Source of the DNA: Cellulomonas cellasea
GTDB lineage: Bacteria; Actinomycetota; Actinomycetes; Actinomycetales; Cellulomonadaceae
NCBI RefSeq assembly: GCF_006538745.1
Contig: NZ_BJLR01000030.1
Span: 1 to 64,000, forward strand
DNA length: 64,000 nt
Direction of reading: 5' to 3'
Below the pieces are notes generated by a model. The model made no database searches, had not been told where the DNA came from, and saw only the letters and a list, made by a program, of their open reading frames with translations. This document shows positions 1 through 7,669 of this stretch, piece after piece. Made by a program: the position numbers and the translations under genes. How positions within the stretch are numbered: the stretch's first letter is position 1; each line of letters opens with the position of its first letter.

Positions 1-500
1 GCCCGGCAGTCGGCGACCGCGGAGCCCGCGAGCACGAGCTGCGCCCCGACGGCGGTGGACTCGAGGTCGCGCAGCGGCCGTCCCCCGGGCGGGCAGCAGC
101 CGTGGTCGTCGCAGTCGAGCGCGAGGTACCCGTCGGCGGTCACCACCCAGACGGCGACGTCGGACAGGCCCGCGGCCGCGGCCTCGCGGAAGTGCTCGGC
201 GGCGGCCCGGGCGCCGGGCGGACGGCCGGGCGCACGCGGGTCGTGCGCGGTGTAGAGGACGAGCACGGCCCGCTCGGCGCCGTCCGCGTCGAGGTGCGCG
301 ACGAGCCCGCGGGCGACCTGCGGGCCGTGGACGACGTCGCCGAGGTCGGCGAGGTCGACACGGGCGACGAGGCCGATGCGGCCGCGGGGTGGCCGCAGGC
401 TCACCGCGACGGCGCTCTCGTGCGGCCGGAACCCCAGCTGGTGCGGAAGGTAGGCGAGCATCTCCCGGGGCTCGCTGACCCGGATCGTGGTCGTGTCCAT
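1..500 (-). CDS. DUF4192 family protein (3' end off window)
   Basis: The minus strand reads open from an ATG at 500 to the left edge, so the N-terminal about 166 residues are present and the C-terminus is missing. The start region (TTTIRVSEPREMLAYLPHQL, then GFRPHESAVAVSLRPPRGRI) matches the opening of actinobacterial DUF4192 proteins, which begin with a similar LLAYVPHxLGF..S.V.V.LR block. No enzymatic function is established for the family. Here it is divergent from the lipoprotein gene that follows. Family assignment rests on this N-terminal block only, and the C-terminal half cannot be checked. Confidence 0.8.
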   Translation of the reverse strand, partial: MDTTTIRVSEPREMLAYLPHQLGFRPHESAVAVSLRPPRGRIGLVARVDLADLGDVVHGPQVARGLVAHLDADGAERAVLVLYTAHDPRAPGRPPGARAAAEHFREAAAAGLSDVAVWVVTADGYLALDCDDHGCCPPGGRPLRDLESTAVGAQLVLAGSAVADCR

Positions 501-628
501 CCCCGTACCCAAGCCGGCCCGGCCCTTCGCCGGGGGACGCACCGGTGCGCCTGTGGACCGCCCGACGACAGCGTGGCGCTGTGGTCGCCTCGCGGCGTGC
601 GGGGTCCGCGCAGCCGGACGACGTTGGT

Positions 629-634
629 TACGGT
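629..634 (+). promoter_or_regulatory. TACGGT -10 box of a leaderless gene
   Basis: TACGGT lies exactly six bases before a GTG at 641. It fits the TANNNT-N6-start pattern repeated across the window and argues for 641 as the start of the lipoprotein rather than the in-frame GTG at 635 or the ATG at 545. Confidence 0.55.
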
Positions 635-640
635 GTGCGC

Positions 641-1174
641 GTGCTCCGCCCTCCCCTCGCTCGACGTGCGTGCACCGCGCTCGTGCCGACCCTCGTCGCG
701 GTCGGGGCGCTCGCGGGGTGCACGACGGCGGCCGACCCGGCACCCAGCCCCACCGCCGGGGCGAGCGTCGCGGCGTCGAAGCCGTCCCCGACCGAGCCGC
801 TGCTCACCGCCGGGCCCGACACCGGCTCCGCGGTTGGTCGTGTCGTCGAGGGCTTCCCGACCGACCTCGTGACCGTGCCGGCCGACGCGGAGGTCCTCGT
901 GTCGTCGGCCCAGCCGCCCGACGCCGCCGGGCTGCGCGAGATCAGCCTCAACCTGCGCAGCCCGCAGGACGCCGCGGCGCTGCTCGACGGCGTCCGGGCG
1001 ACGGTGCTGGCCGCCGGCTTCGCGGAGACGGCCGGGACGGCGGCCGAGCCGGGCCTCGCTGCGCACGCGGCGTTCAGCCGCAGCGAGGGCCAGGAGATCG
1101 TCATCGTCGGCGTGCTCGACCGCGACGGGGTACGGACGCTGACGCTCGGCGGACGGGTGCGCACCGCCTCGTGA
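641..1174 (+). CDS. predicted lipoprotein of unknown function
   Basis: 177 residues from the GTG at 641. The N-terminus has arginines, a hydrophobic stretch and a lipobox (VAVGALAGC, Cys27), so the mature protein should be lipid-anchored on the outer face of the membrane. A Thr/Ala/Pro-rich linker follows, then a compact 120-residue domain with the repeated theme of Ala-rich helices and beta strands; I do not recognise the family. The start was chosen because a TACGGT box sits six bases upstream. The gene ends 19 bases before the polyprenyl synthase, which has its own -10 box, so the two are probably separate transcripts or only partly co-transcribed. Confidence 0.75.
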   Translation: MLRPPLARRACTALVPTLVAVGALAGCTTAADPAPSPTAGASVAASKPSPTEPLLTAGPDTGSAVGRVVEGFPTDLVTVPADAEVLVSSAQPPDAAGLREISLNLRSPQDAAALLDGVRATVLAAGFAETAGTAAEPGLAAHAAFSRSEGQEIVIVGVLDRDGVRTLTLGGRVRTAS

Positions 1175-1181
1175 GCGCACC

Positions 1182-1187
1182 TAGGCT
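1182..1187 (+). promoter_or_regulatory. TAGGCT -10 box of a leaderless gene
   Basis: TAGGCT stands six bases upstream of the GTG at 1194 of the polyprenyl diphosphate synthase, with no ribosome binding site in between, so a leaderless transcript starting at or next to the GTG is expected. Confidence 0.6.
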
Positions 1188-1193
1188 GCCCGC

Positions 1194-2312
1194 GTGACCG
1201 CTTCTCCCTCCCTCGTCGACGTCGAGGACGTCCGCAGCCGCGTCGACGCCGCGCTCCGCCTGCACGTCGAGGACCTCCGGCCGAGCCTCGCAGCGTCGAG
1301 CGTCGACGCCGACCGGCTCGCCGGGGCCGTCGAGCAGATGCTCAGCGGCGGAAAGCGGCTGCGCGCCGCGTTCTGCTACTGGTCCTGGCGCGCGCACGGC
1401 GGGGTCCCGGGGACGGCGCGCGAGCAGGTCGTCGTCCAGGTCGGCGCCGCGCTCGAGCTGTTCCAGGCGGCCGCGCTCTTCCACGACGACGTGATGGACG
1501 ACTCGGACACCCGGCGCGGGCTGCCGGCGGCGCACCGCACGTTCGCGTCGCTGCACGAGGACGCGGGCTGGTCCGGTGACGCGCGGCGCTTCGGCGAGTC
1601 GTCCGCGATCCTGCTCGGGGACCTCGCGCTCGTGCGCAGCGAGCACGTGTTCTCCCGGGCGCTCGACCCCGAGCCGGCGGCGCTGCGCTCGCGCGTGCGC
1701 GGCGTGTTCGACCTCATGCGCACCGAGGTCACGGTCGGTCAGTACCTCGACGTGCTGGCCCAGGCCCTCCCGTGGGGCGAGGACCCGCGCGCCGACGAGC
1801 AGCGCGCACGCGAGGTCATCCGGTCCAAGTCCGCGCGCTACAGCGTCGAGCACCCGATCGTCCTGGGGGCCGCGCTCGCGGAGGCCGACGACGACGCGCT
1901 CGCGGCGTGCCGGTCCGTCGGGCTCCCCCTCGGCGAGGCGTTCCAGCTCCGCGACGACCTGCTCGGGGTCTTCGGCGACCCGGCGGCGACCGGCAAGCCC
2001 GCGGGCGACGACCTGCGCGAGGGCAAGCGGACGGTGCTCGTCGCCCGCGCGATGGCGCGGGCGCTCGAGTCCGGGGACGACGGGACGGTCGCCCGGCTCG
2101 GGGCCGAGCTCGGGGTCCGCGACCTGTCGGACGAGCGGGTCGCCGCGCTGGCTGCCGCGATCGCCCGCACGGGTGCGCCGGGCGACGTCGAGCGGCTCAT
2201 CGACGAGCTCGCGGGCGACGCGTTCGCGACGCTCGACCGGCTCCCGCTGCACGAGCCCGGGCGGACCTACCTCGTGCGGCTCGCGCACGCGGCGGTCGAC
2301 CGCCGGGCCTGA
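1194..2312 (+). CDS. polyprenyl (geranylgeranyl-type) diphosphate synthase
   Basis: 372 residues, the usual length for an actinobacterial trans-isoprenyl diphosphate synthase. It condenses isopentenyl diphosphate with allylic diphosphates. The first aspartate-rich motif is FHDDVMDDSDTRRG (Asp98 to Asp103) and the second is QLRDDLLGVFGD (Asp254 to Asp261), both binding Mg-diphosphate; GGKRLR near residue 45 is the IPP-binding lysine/arginine block. Product chain length cannot be read from the sequence. Its position beside an Rv2175c-like gene and a Ser/Thr kinase matches M. tuberculosis idsA2 (Rv2173), so it probably feeds menaquinone, carotenoid or lipid-carrier synthesis. Convergent with the next gene, with only 28 bases between them. 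Confidence 0.92.
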   Translation: MTASPSLVDVEDVRSRVDAALRLHVEDLRPSLAASSVDADRLAGAVEQMLSGGKRLRAAFCYWSWRAHGGVPGTAREQVVVQVGAALELFQAAALFHDDVMDDSDTRRGLPAAHRTFASLHEDAGWSGDARRFGESSAILLGDLALVRSEHVFSRALDPEPAALRSRVRGVFDLMRTEVTVGQYLDVLAQALPWGEDPRADEQRAREVIRSKSARYSVEHPIVLGAALAEADDDALAACRSVGLPLGEAFQLRDDLLGVFGDPAATGKPAGDDLREGKRTVLVARAMARALESGDDGTVARLGAELGVRDLSDERVAALAAAIARTGAPGDVERLIDELAGDAFATLDRLPLHEPGRTYLVRLAHAAVDRRA

Positions 2313-2322
2313 ACCGGCCCGG
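2303..2322. terminator. short hairpin at a convergent gene end
   Basis: CCGGGCC, a six-base loop holding the stop codon, then GGCCCGG. It is only seven base pairs and has no U tract, so it is a weak candidate terminator between the convergent synthase and Rv2175c-like genes. Confidence 0.35.
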
Positions 2323-2340
2323 CCGCGCCGCGCACCGGCG

Positions 2341-2760
2341 TCAGAGCAGCGCCTGGGCCTGCCGGCGCACCGCGGTCTTGTGACCCGTGCGCAGCGCCTC
2401 GATGGGTGTCGCGCCGAGCAGGTCGTCGTGCGTGAACAGCCAGGCGACGGCCTCCTCGTCGTCGAAGCCCGCGTCGGACAGCAGCGTGAACGTCCCCTGC
2501 AGCGCCGCGAGCACCGTCCACTCCGGGGCGTCCGGTCCGGTGGCCTCGCGTGACGGCGCGGACGGGTTGGCGAGGTGGCTCGGCACGAGGAACGCCTCGG
2601 GGACCGACAGGACCCGCGGGTCGCCGCGGCGGACCGCAGCGAGCCGGCCCTCCTGCAGCAGCCGGCGGACCTTGCCCACGTCGAGGCCCAGGCGCTCCGC
2701 AACGTCCGGGAGCGTGAGCCAGGAACCGACGATCTGGTCGAGTGGTGTGGATTCAGTCAC
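2341..2760 (-). CDS. Rv2175c-like DNA-binding protein
   Basis: 139 residues from a GTG at 2760. The N-terminal half is a winged-helix/excisionase-like DNA-binding fold (SWLTLPDVAERLGLDVGKV, then RRLLQEGRLAAVRRGDPRVL) and the C-terminal half matches the Rv2175c C-terminal domain (AWLFTHDDLLGATPIEALR). In M. tuberculosis Rv2175c is encoded beside the Ser/Thr kinase PknL and is phosphorylated by it; here a PASTA kinase gene lies 1.4 kb away, separated by a LysM gene. The longer in-frame GTG at 2766 was rejected because TACCCT at 2767-2772 sits six bases upstream of the 2760 GTG. Likely a nucleoid- or promoter-binding regulator controlled by phosphorylation (inference). Confidence 0.88.
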   Translation of the reverse strand: MTESTPLDQIVGSWLTLPDVAERLGLDVGKVRRLLQEGRLAAVRRGDPRVLSVPEAFLVPSHLANPSAPSREATGPDAPEWTVLAALQGTFTLLSDAGFDDEEAVAWLFTHDDLLGATPIEALRTGHKTAVRRQAQALL

Positions 2761-2766
2761 CGCCAC

Positions 2767-2772
2767 AGGGTA
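2767..2772 (-). promoter_or_regulatory. TACCCT -10 box of a leaderless gene
   Basis: On the minus strand TACCCT is followed by six bases and then the GTG at 2760 of the Rv2175c-like gene. This decides between two in-frame GTG codons. Confidence 0.55.
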
Positions 2773-2796
2773 CGCACCCCGGAGATCACCCGGATG

Positions 2797-2854
2797 CGCG
2801 GGAATGACAATGCCGTAATTCCGGCACGGCGCTTTCGCCGGTGCATTCCCTGCG
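2797..2854 (+). other. three-way-junction fold or nested inverted repeats upstream of the LysM gene
   Basis: Three nested complementary pairs close on each other. The outer stem is CGC plus GGGAATG (2797-2806) with CATTCCC, a bulged T and GCG (2844-2854). The first inner stem is TGCCG/CGGCA (2811-2815 and 2822-2826, loop TAATTC). The second is CGGCG/CGCCG (2827-2831 and 2836-2840, loop CTTT), directly abutting the first. If transcribed this is a 58-base three-way junction 68 bases before the LysM start. If the promoter is downstream (a possible TACGTT at 2856-2861), the same repeats act as DNA operators. I do not recognise it as a known riboswitch. Confidence 0.5.
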
Positions 2855-2922
2855 TTACGTTCGCAGTCAAGTCACACGAGTCACACAGGCACCATCCATC
2901 ACATCTGCCACACGAGGTCGAC

Positions 2923-4161
2923 ATGACGCAGCACGCCACCGCCCCGTCCGCCGCGCCCCGCCCGCGCACGGTCGACGCGCGGCCCCGCCCGCAGCGCATC
3001 GACCCCCGGCTCGTGCGTCGCGTGGGCACCGGCACCGGTGCGACGCTCGTGCTGGCCGCCGCCGCGGTCGCCGCGTCGGCGAGCGCCGCGCACGCCGACG
3101 AGCAGTACACCGTCCGCAGCGGCGACACCGTGAGCCACATCGCGACGCGCACCGGCACGACGGTCGCCGCGCTCGCCCGCGCCAACTCCCTCGCCGACGC
3201 CTCGCACATCCGCATCGGTCAGCGGCTCGTCATCCCGACGGGCGCGACGGCGGCGGCGGCCCCCGCGGCGGCGCCCGCACCCGCCGCCGCCCCGGCCGGG
3301 ACGCACACGGTCGCGCGCGGCGAGACCGTCTCGCACGTCGCGAAGCGCTACGGCACGACGGTGGCCGCGGTCGTGAGCGCGAACGGGCTCGACGCCCGGG
3401 CGTTCGTCCGCGCGGGCCAGACGCTCACGATCCCCGGTGCCGGTGCTCGACCGGCGGCGCCCGCGCCCGCCGCACCCGCCGCGCCAGCCCCTGCGGCGGC
3501 GGGCACGCACACCGTCGCGTCCGGCGAGACGGTCTCGAGCATCGCGAAGCGCTACGGCACCACGGTCCAGGCGATCGTCGGCGCGAACGGCCTCGACCGG
3601 CGCGCGTTCATCCGCATCGGCCAGAAGCTCACCGTCCCCGGCGCCGCGGCACCCGCCGCCGCCCCGACCGCGCAGCTCGTCGGGAACACCTTCGCCGGCC
3701 GCACGTACTCGAGCCCGGTCGTGGCCGCCGCCAACGCGAACAAGGCGACGCTGCTCGCGGCCGGCGTCCCGTCCCGCGCCGAGATGCAGGCGAAGGTCGC
3801 GGCGACCGCGCGCTCGATGGGGGTCGACGCCGCGCTCGCGCAGGCCGTCGCGTTCCAGGAGTCGGGCTTCAACCACACGTCCGTGTCCCCCGCGAACGCC
3901 ATCGGCACGATGCAGGTCATCCCGTCCTCCGGGGAGTGGGCGTCCCAGCTCGTCGGGCGCAGGCTCGACCTGCTCGACCCCGACGACAACGTCGTCGCGG
4001 GCGTCGCGATCCTGCGCTCCCTCGTGCGGACCAGCCCCGACCTGCCGACCGCGATCGCCGGGTACTACCAGGGGGCGTCGTCGGTGAAGCGCAACGGCAT
4101 GTACGCGGACACGCGCCGGTACGTCGCCAACATCCAGACGCACATGACGCGCTTCCGCTGA
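2923..4161 (+). CDS. secreted LysM x3 lytic transglycosylase-like protein
   Basis: 412 residues from an ATG at 2923 preceded by ACGAGG. A charged N-terminus and hydrophobic segment (about residues 36-55, ending ASAAHA) form a signal peptide. Three LysM peptidoglycan-binding repeats follow (about 60-105, 125-172 and 190-237; each with YTVRSGDT-like or HTVA.GETVS and ending IP/VP), joined by Ala/Pro-rich linkers. The C-terminal SLT-type domain has the catalytic Glu in FQESGF (Glu313), then NAIGTMQVIP and AIAGYYQG, as in soluble lytic transglycosylases. It should bind and cleave peptidoglycan outside the cell. It sits between the Rv2175c-like gene and the PASTA kinase, suggesting a joint role in cell-wall remodelling. 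Two GTCACAC repeats nine bases apart (2871-2886) lie in its leader. Confidence 0.9.
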   Translation: MTQHATAPSAAPRPRTVDARPRPQRIDPRLVRRVGTGTGATLVLAAAAVAASASAAHADEQYTVRSGDTVSHIATRTGTTVAALARANSLADASHIRIGQRLVIPTGATAAAAPAAAPAPAAAPAGTHTVARGETVSHVAKRYGTTVAAVVSANGLDARAFVRAGQTLTIPGAGARPAAPAPAAPAAPAPAAAGTHTVASGETVSSIAKRYGTTVQAIVGANGLDRRAFIRIGQKLTVPGAAAPAAAPTAQLVGNTFAGRTYSSPVVAAANANKATLLAAGVPSRAEMQAKVAATARSMGVDAALAQAVAFQESGFNHTSVSPANAIGTMQVIPSSGEWASQLVGRRLDLLDPDDNVVAGVAILRSLVRTSPDLPTAIAGYYQGASSVKRNGMYADTRRYVANIQTHMTRFR

Positions 4162-4196
4162 GGCGCCGCCTCCACGATGTGAGGTCCCGGCGACCG

Positions 4197-4202
4197 TAGA
4201 CT
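4197..4202 (+). promoter_or_regulatory. TAGACT -10 box of a leaderless gene
   Basis: TAGACT ends seven bases before the GTG at 4210 of the PASTA kinase, with no ribosome binding site between. Confidence 0.55.
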
Positions 4203-4209
4203 CACCCGC

Positions 4210-6231
4210 GTGGGAGCCACCGTCACCGATCCGCTCGTCGGCCGCCTGGTCGACGGGCGGTACGAGGTCGTCTCCCGGATCGCCCGCGGCGGCATGGCGA
4301 CCGTCTACCTCGCCGTCGACCGGCGGCTCGACCGCGACGTCGCGCTCAAGGTCATGCACCCGCACCTCGCCGAGGGCGGCGCCGGCTCTGACTTCGTCGC
4401 GAGGTTCCGCCGGGAGGCCCGCGCCGCCGCCCGGCTGACGCACCCCGGCCTCGTGGGCGTGCTCGACCAGGGCGTCGACGGCGAGACCAGCTACCTGACG
4501 ATGGAGTACGTCGACGGGACGAATCTGCGCCGCCACCTGGCCGAGCGCGGGGCGCTGACCGTCGGCGACGCGCTCGGCATCCTCGACCGCGTGCTCGACG
4601 CGCTGGGCGCCGCGCACCGCACCGGCCTCGTCCACCGGGACATCAAGCCCGAGAACGTCCTGATCGCGGTCGACGGGCGCGTCAAGCTCGCCGACTTCGG
4701 GCTCGCGCGCGCGGTGACCGAGGTGACGTCCACGACGACGGGCACGGTGCTCGGCACGGTCGCGTACCTCGCCCCCGAGCTCGTGACCCGCGGCGCGAGC
4801 GACGCGCGCACCGACGTGTACGCCGCCGGGATCCTGCTGTTCGAGATGCTCACCGGGCGCCAGCCGTTCACGGGCGAGACCCCGATCCAGGTCGCGTTCC
4901 AGCACGTCAACTCCGACATCCCGGCGCCGTCCGACCTCGTGCGCTGGCTGCCCGTCGAGGTCGACGAGCTCGTCACCGCGCTCGCCGCGCGCGAGCCCGA
5001 GGACCGGCCGGTGGACGCGGCCGCGGCGCTCGCGCAGCTGCGCCGGACGCGGGCGAGCCTCGACGCCCCGACGCTCGCCCGGGCCGCCGACGTCCCGCCG
5101 ACCATCACGCTGCCGAGCGCGACCGACCCGCAGCCCGCGGAGGACGAGGACCTCGCCGCGGACGCGGGTGGCCCCGGCACCGCCCTGGCTGTCGACTCGA
5201 CACGCCTCGAGGACGAGACGACGCGCCTCGACGTCAGCGAGGCCGGCCGCACCGTGGCGCTGCCGATCGGCACCGGGCTGCGCAGCACCGCGGTCACGGC
5301 GCCCGACGAGGACCGCACGGGCGGCGACCACGGCCCGCGTCGGCGGCGGCGCTGGCTCGTCGTCGCGTCGCTGCTCGTCCTCCTCGGCGGCGCGGGCGCG
5401 TGGTGGTACATGACCTCCGGCCCCGGCGCCTACACGCGCGTCCCCGACCTCATGAGCCTCACGCGCGACGAGGCGCTCGCGACGCTCGTCGAGCACGGGC
5501 TCGACGGCGAGGCCGTGGACGAGTTCGACAGCGACGCCCCGGTCGGCGCGGTGTTCGCGAGCGAACCCGCCGCCGGCGAGCGGATCCGCAAGGACGGGGC
5601 CGTGACGTTCTCCGTCTCCAAGGGCCCCGACCTCGTCGTCGTGCCTGCGGGCCTCGTCGGGGCGATGCAGGCGGACGCGGAGGCTGCGCTCGTCGCGGCC
5701 GGGCTCGTCGCCGAGTACGCCCCGGGCGAGGACCACTACGACGACAGCGCCCCGATCGGCTCGGTCCTCGAGGCGTCCGCCGAACCCGACCAGCAGATCG
5801 AGCGCGGCTCGCCCGTCGTCCTCACGCTGTCCGACGGCCCCGCGCCCGTGACGATCTTCTCGGTCGTCGGCGCGAGCGAGGACGAGGCCACCGCACAGCT
5901 CACCGACGCCGGGCTCCGGCCCGAGGCGGTCCCCGCGTGGTCCGACACCGCGCCCGCCGGCAAGGTCGTCGCCCAGGAGCCCAAGGCCGGGACCGCCGGG
6001 CACCGGACCGACACCGTGACGATCACCGTCTCGCAGGGCCCCGAGCCGATCGCCGTCCCGGACCTCACGGGCAAGCAGTTCGGCGAGGCGGAGGCCGCGC
6101 TCAAGGCGCTCGGGTTCGCCGTCAAGCGGGAGAACGTGCTCGGCGGGATCTTCGGCACCGTGCGCTCGCAGAGCACCCCCGCGGGCGAGAAGGTGCCGAA
6201 GGGCAGCACGATCACGCTCACCGTGGTCTGA
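4210..6231 (+). CDS. pknL: PASTA-domain Ser/Thr protein kinase (PknL-like position)
   Basis: 673 residues. The cytoplasmic kinase domain spans about residues 15-280: glycine loop ARGGMATVY, ATP lysine in VALKV (Lys47), catalytic HRDIKPEN (Asp144), DFGLA (Asp162) and APE. A Thr/Asp-rich juxtamembrane region follows, then one transmembrane helix near residues 381-401 (WLVVASLLVLLGGAGAWWY), then four extracellular PASTA repeats (about 404-473, 474-542, 543-609 and 610-673) that bind muropeptides or lipid II in related kinases. Position next to the Rv2175c-like gene and upstream of aroG matches M. tuberculosis pknL, but mycobacterial PknL lacks PASTA repeats, so by domain content this is closer to PknB. 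Probably phosphorylates the Rv2175c-like protein (inference). Confidence 0.92.
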   Translation: MGATVTDPLVGRLVDGRYEVVSRIARGGMATVYLAVDRRLDRDVALKVMHPHLAEGGAGSDFVARFRREARAAARLTHPGLVGVLDQGVDGETSYLTMEYVDGTNLRRHLAERGALTVGDALGILDRVLDALGAAHRTGLVHRDIKPENVLIAVDGRVKLADFGLARAVTEVTSTTTGTVLGTVAYLAPELVTRGASDARTDVYAAGILLFEMLTGRQPFTGETPIQVAFQHVNSDIPAPSDLVRWLPVEVDELVTALAAREPEDRPVDAAAALAQLRRTRASLDAPTLARAADVPPTITLPSATDPQPAEDEDLAADAGGPGTALAVDSTRLEDETTRLDVSEAGRTVALPIGTGLRSTAVTAPDEDRTGGDHGPRRRRRWLVVASLLVLLGGAGAWWYMTSGPGAYTRVPDLMSLTRDEALATLVEHGLDGEAVDEFDSDAPVGAVFASEPAAGERIRKDGAVTFSVSKGPDLVVVPAGLVGAMQADAEAALVAAGLVAEYAPGEDHYDDSAPIGSVLEASAEPDQQIERGSPVVLTLSDGPAPVTIFSVVGASEDEATAQLTDAGLRPEAVPAWSDTAPAGKVVAQEPKAGTAGHRTDTVTITVSQGPEPIAVPDLTGKQFGEAEAALKALGFAVKRENVLGGIFGTVRSQSTPAGEKVPKGSTITLTVV

Positions 6232-6263
6232 CACCTCGGACACCTCTGACCCCGCGCACGAGA

Positions 6264-6294
6264 ACGGCGCGTGACCCGTCGGGTCACGCGCCGT
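6264..6294. terminator. bidirectional hairpin terminator
   Basis: ACGGCGCGTGACCC, loop GTC, GGGTCACGCGCCGT: a perfect 14-bp stem with a 3-base loop between the convergent kinase and DAHP synthase genes. It can serve both strands. Confidence 0.8.
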
Positions 6295-6316
6295 CGTCAC
6301 GGCCGGGGGCCGGACC

Positions 6317-7669
6317 TCACGCCTTGCGGAGCAGCTCCACGACCTGGAACGCGAGCTCGAGCGACTGCTGGTGGTTCAGGCGCGGGTCGACCAGCGTCTC
6401 GTAGCGCCGGCCGAGGCCCTCGTCGTCGATCTCCTCGGACCCGCCGAGCACCTCGGTGACGTCGTCGCCCGTGAGCTCGATGTGCAGGCCGCCCGGGACC
6501 GTGCCGAGCGCGCGGTGCACCTCGAAGAACCCGGCGACCTCGTCCATGACGTCCGAGAAGCGGCGCGTCTTGTACCCGCTGGCCGAGGTGATGCCGTTGC
6601 CGTGCATCGGGTCGCACACCCAGGTGACGGGTCGACCGTCGGCCGCGACCTTCTCGACGAGCGCCGGGAGCAGGTCCCGGATCTTGCCGGCGCCCATGCG
6701 CGTGATGAACGTGAGCCGACCCGGCTCGGCCGTCGGGTTGAGCTTGTCCATGAGCGCGAGGGCGTCGTCCCCGGTGCTCGTGGGCCCGAGCTTCACCCCG
6801 ATCGGGTTCTGCACGCGCGAGAAGTAGTCGACGTGCGCGCCGTCGAGCTGACGTGTGCGCTCCCCGACCCACAGGAAGTGCGCCGAGCAGTCGTACGGCA
6901 GGCCCGTGCGCGAGTCGATCCGCGTGAGCGGCCGCTCGTAGTCGAGCAGCAGACCCTCGTGGCTCGAGTAGAAGTCGACCGTGCGCAGCGCGTCGAAGTC
7001 CGCGCCGCAGGCCGCCATGAAGCGGATCGCGCGGTCGATCTCCGCCGCGATCTCCTCGTAGCGCGCGTACGCCGGGTTCGCCGTGAAGCCGCGGTTCCAC
7101 TCGTGCACGCGCAGCAGCGACGCGAAGCCGCCCGTCGTGAACGCGCGGATGAGGTTCAGCGTCGAGGCCGACGTGTGGTACGCCTCGAGCAGGCGCTCGG
7201 GGTTCGGCACACGGGCCTCGGGCGTGAACTCGTACCCGTTGATGATGTCGCCGCGGAACGCGGGCAGCGTCACCCCGTCGCGCGTCTCGGAGTCCGAGCT
7301 GCGCGGCTTGGCGTACTGGCCTGCCATGCGCCCCATCTTGATCACGGGCAGGCTCGCGCCGTACGTCAGCACGACCGCCATCTGCAGGATCGTCTTAATC
7401 TTGTTGCGGATGTTGTCCGCGGTCGCGTCGGCGAACGTCTCGGCGCAGTCGCCGCCCTGCAGCAGGAACGCCTCACCGCGGCCCGCGGCGGCGAGCTGGG
7501 CCCGCAGCGCGTCGGACTCCCCCGCGAACACGAGCGGCGGCACGGCGGACAGCCGGTCCGTGACCCGGGCGAGGTCGGCGGCGTCGGGCCAGCGCGGCTG
7601 CTGGGTCGCGACGAGCTCGCGCCAGTGGTCGAGCCCCGCGACGACCTGCGGGTCCGCCTCGACGGTCAT
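6317..7669 (-). CDS. aroG: class II 3-deoxy-7-phosphoheptulonate (DAHP) synthase
   Basis: 450 residues. It condenses phosphoenolpyruvate and erythrose 4-phosphate, the first step of the shikimate pathway. The class II (plant/mycobacterial) type is shown by LLQGGDCAETF with the metal-binding Cys, GRMAGQYAKPRS, GFNRGF-like DIINGYEFTPEARVP, and WVCDPMHGNG, plus GLHIELTGDDVTEVLGG near the end. The start ATG overlaps the TGA of the upstream phosphofructokinase by four bases (ATGA), so the two are translationally coupled. This gene corresponds to M. tuberculosis Rv2178c. Whether chorismate mutase docks to it, as in mycobacteria, cannot be told from here. A strong hairpin lies just downstream. Confidence 0.95.
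   Translation of the reverse strand: MTVEADPQVVAGLDHWRELVATQQPRWPDAADLARVTDRLSAVPPLVFAGESDALRAQLAAAGRGEAFLLQGGDCAETFADATADNIRNKIKTILQMAVVLTYGASLPVIKMGRMAGQYAKPRSSDSETRDGVTLPAFRGDIINGYEFTPEARVPNPERLLEAYHTSASTLNLIRAFTTGGFASLLRVHEWNRGFTANPAYARYEEIAAEIDRAIRFMAACGADFDALRTVDFYSSHEGLLLDYERPLTRIDSRTGLPYDCSAHFLWVGERTRQLDGAHVDYFSRVQNPIGVKLGPTSTGDDALALMDKLNPTAEPGRLTFITRMGAGKIRDLLPALVEKVAADGRPVTWVCDPMHGNGITSASGYKTRRFSDVMDEVAGFFEVHRALGTVPGGLHIELTGDDVTEVLGGSEEIDDEGLGRRYETLVDPRLNHQQSLELAFQVVELLRKA

Noticed and set aside
1101-2702. 533-residue minus-strand frame over the polyprenyl synthase
   Set aside because: Antisense to a gene with both aspartate-rich motifs; shadow frame.
2773-2922. ydaO-type c-di-AMP riboswitch before the LysM gene
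   Set aside because: Expected because such switches control cell-wall hydrolases in actinobacteria, but the conserved ydaO core is not visible and the folded region is too small.
2899-6300. 1133-residue open frame on the minus strand across the LysM and kinase genes
   Set aside because: It is antisense to two clear genes with strong motifs; long shadow frames are expected at this GC content, and its sequence is low-complexity Arg/Gly/Ala without domains.
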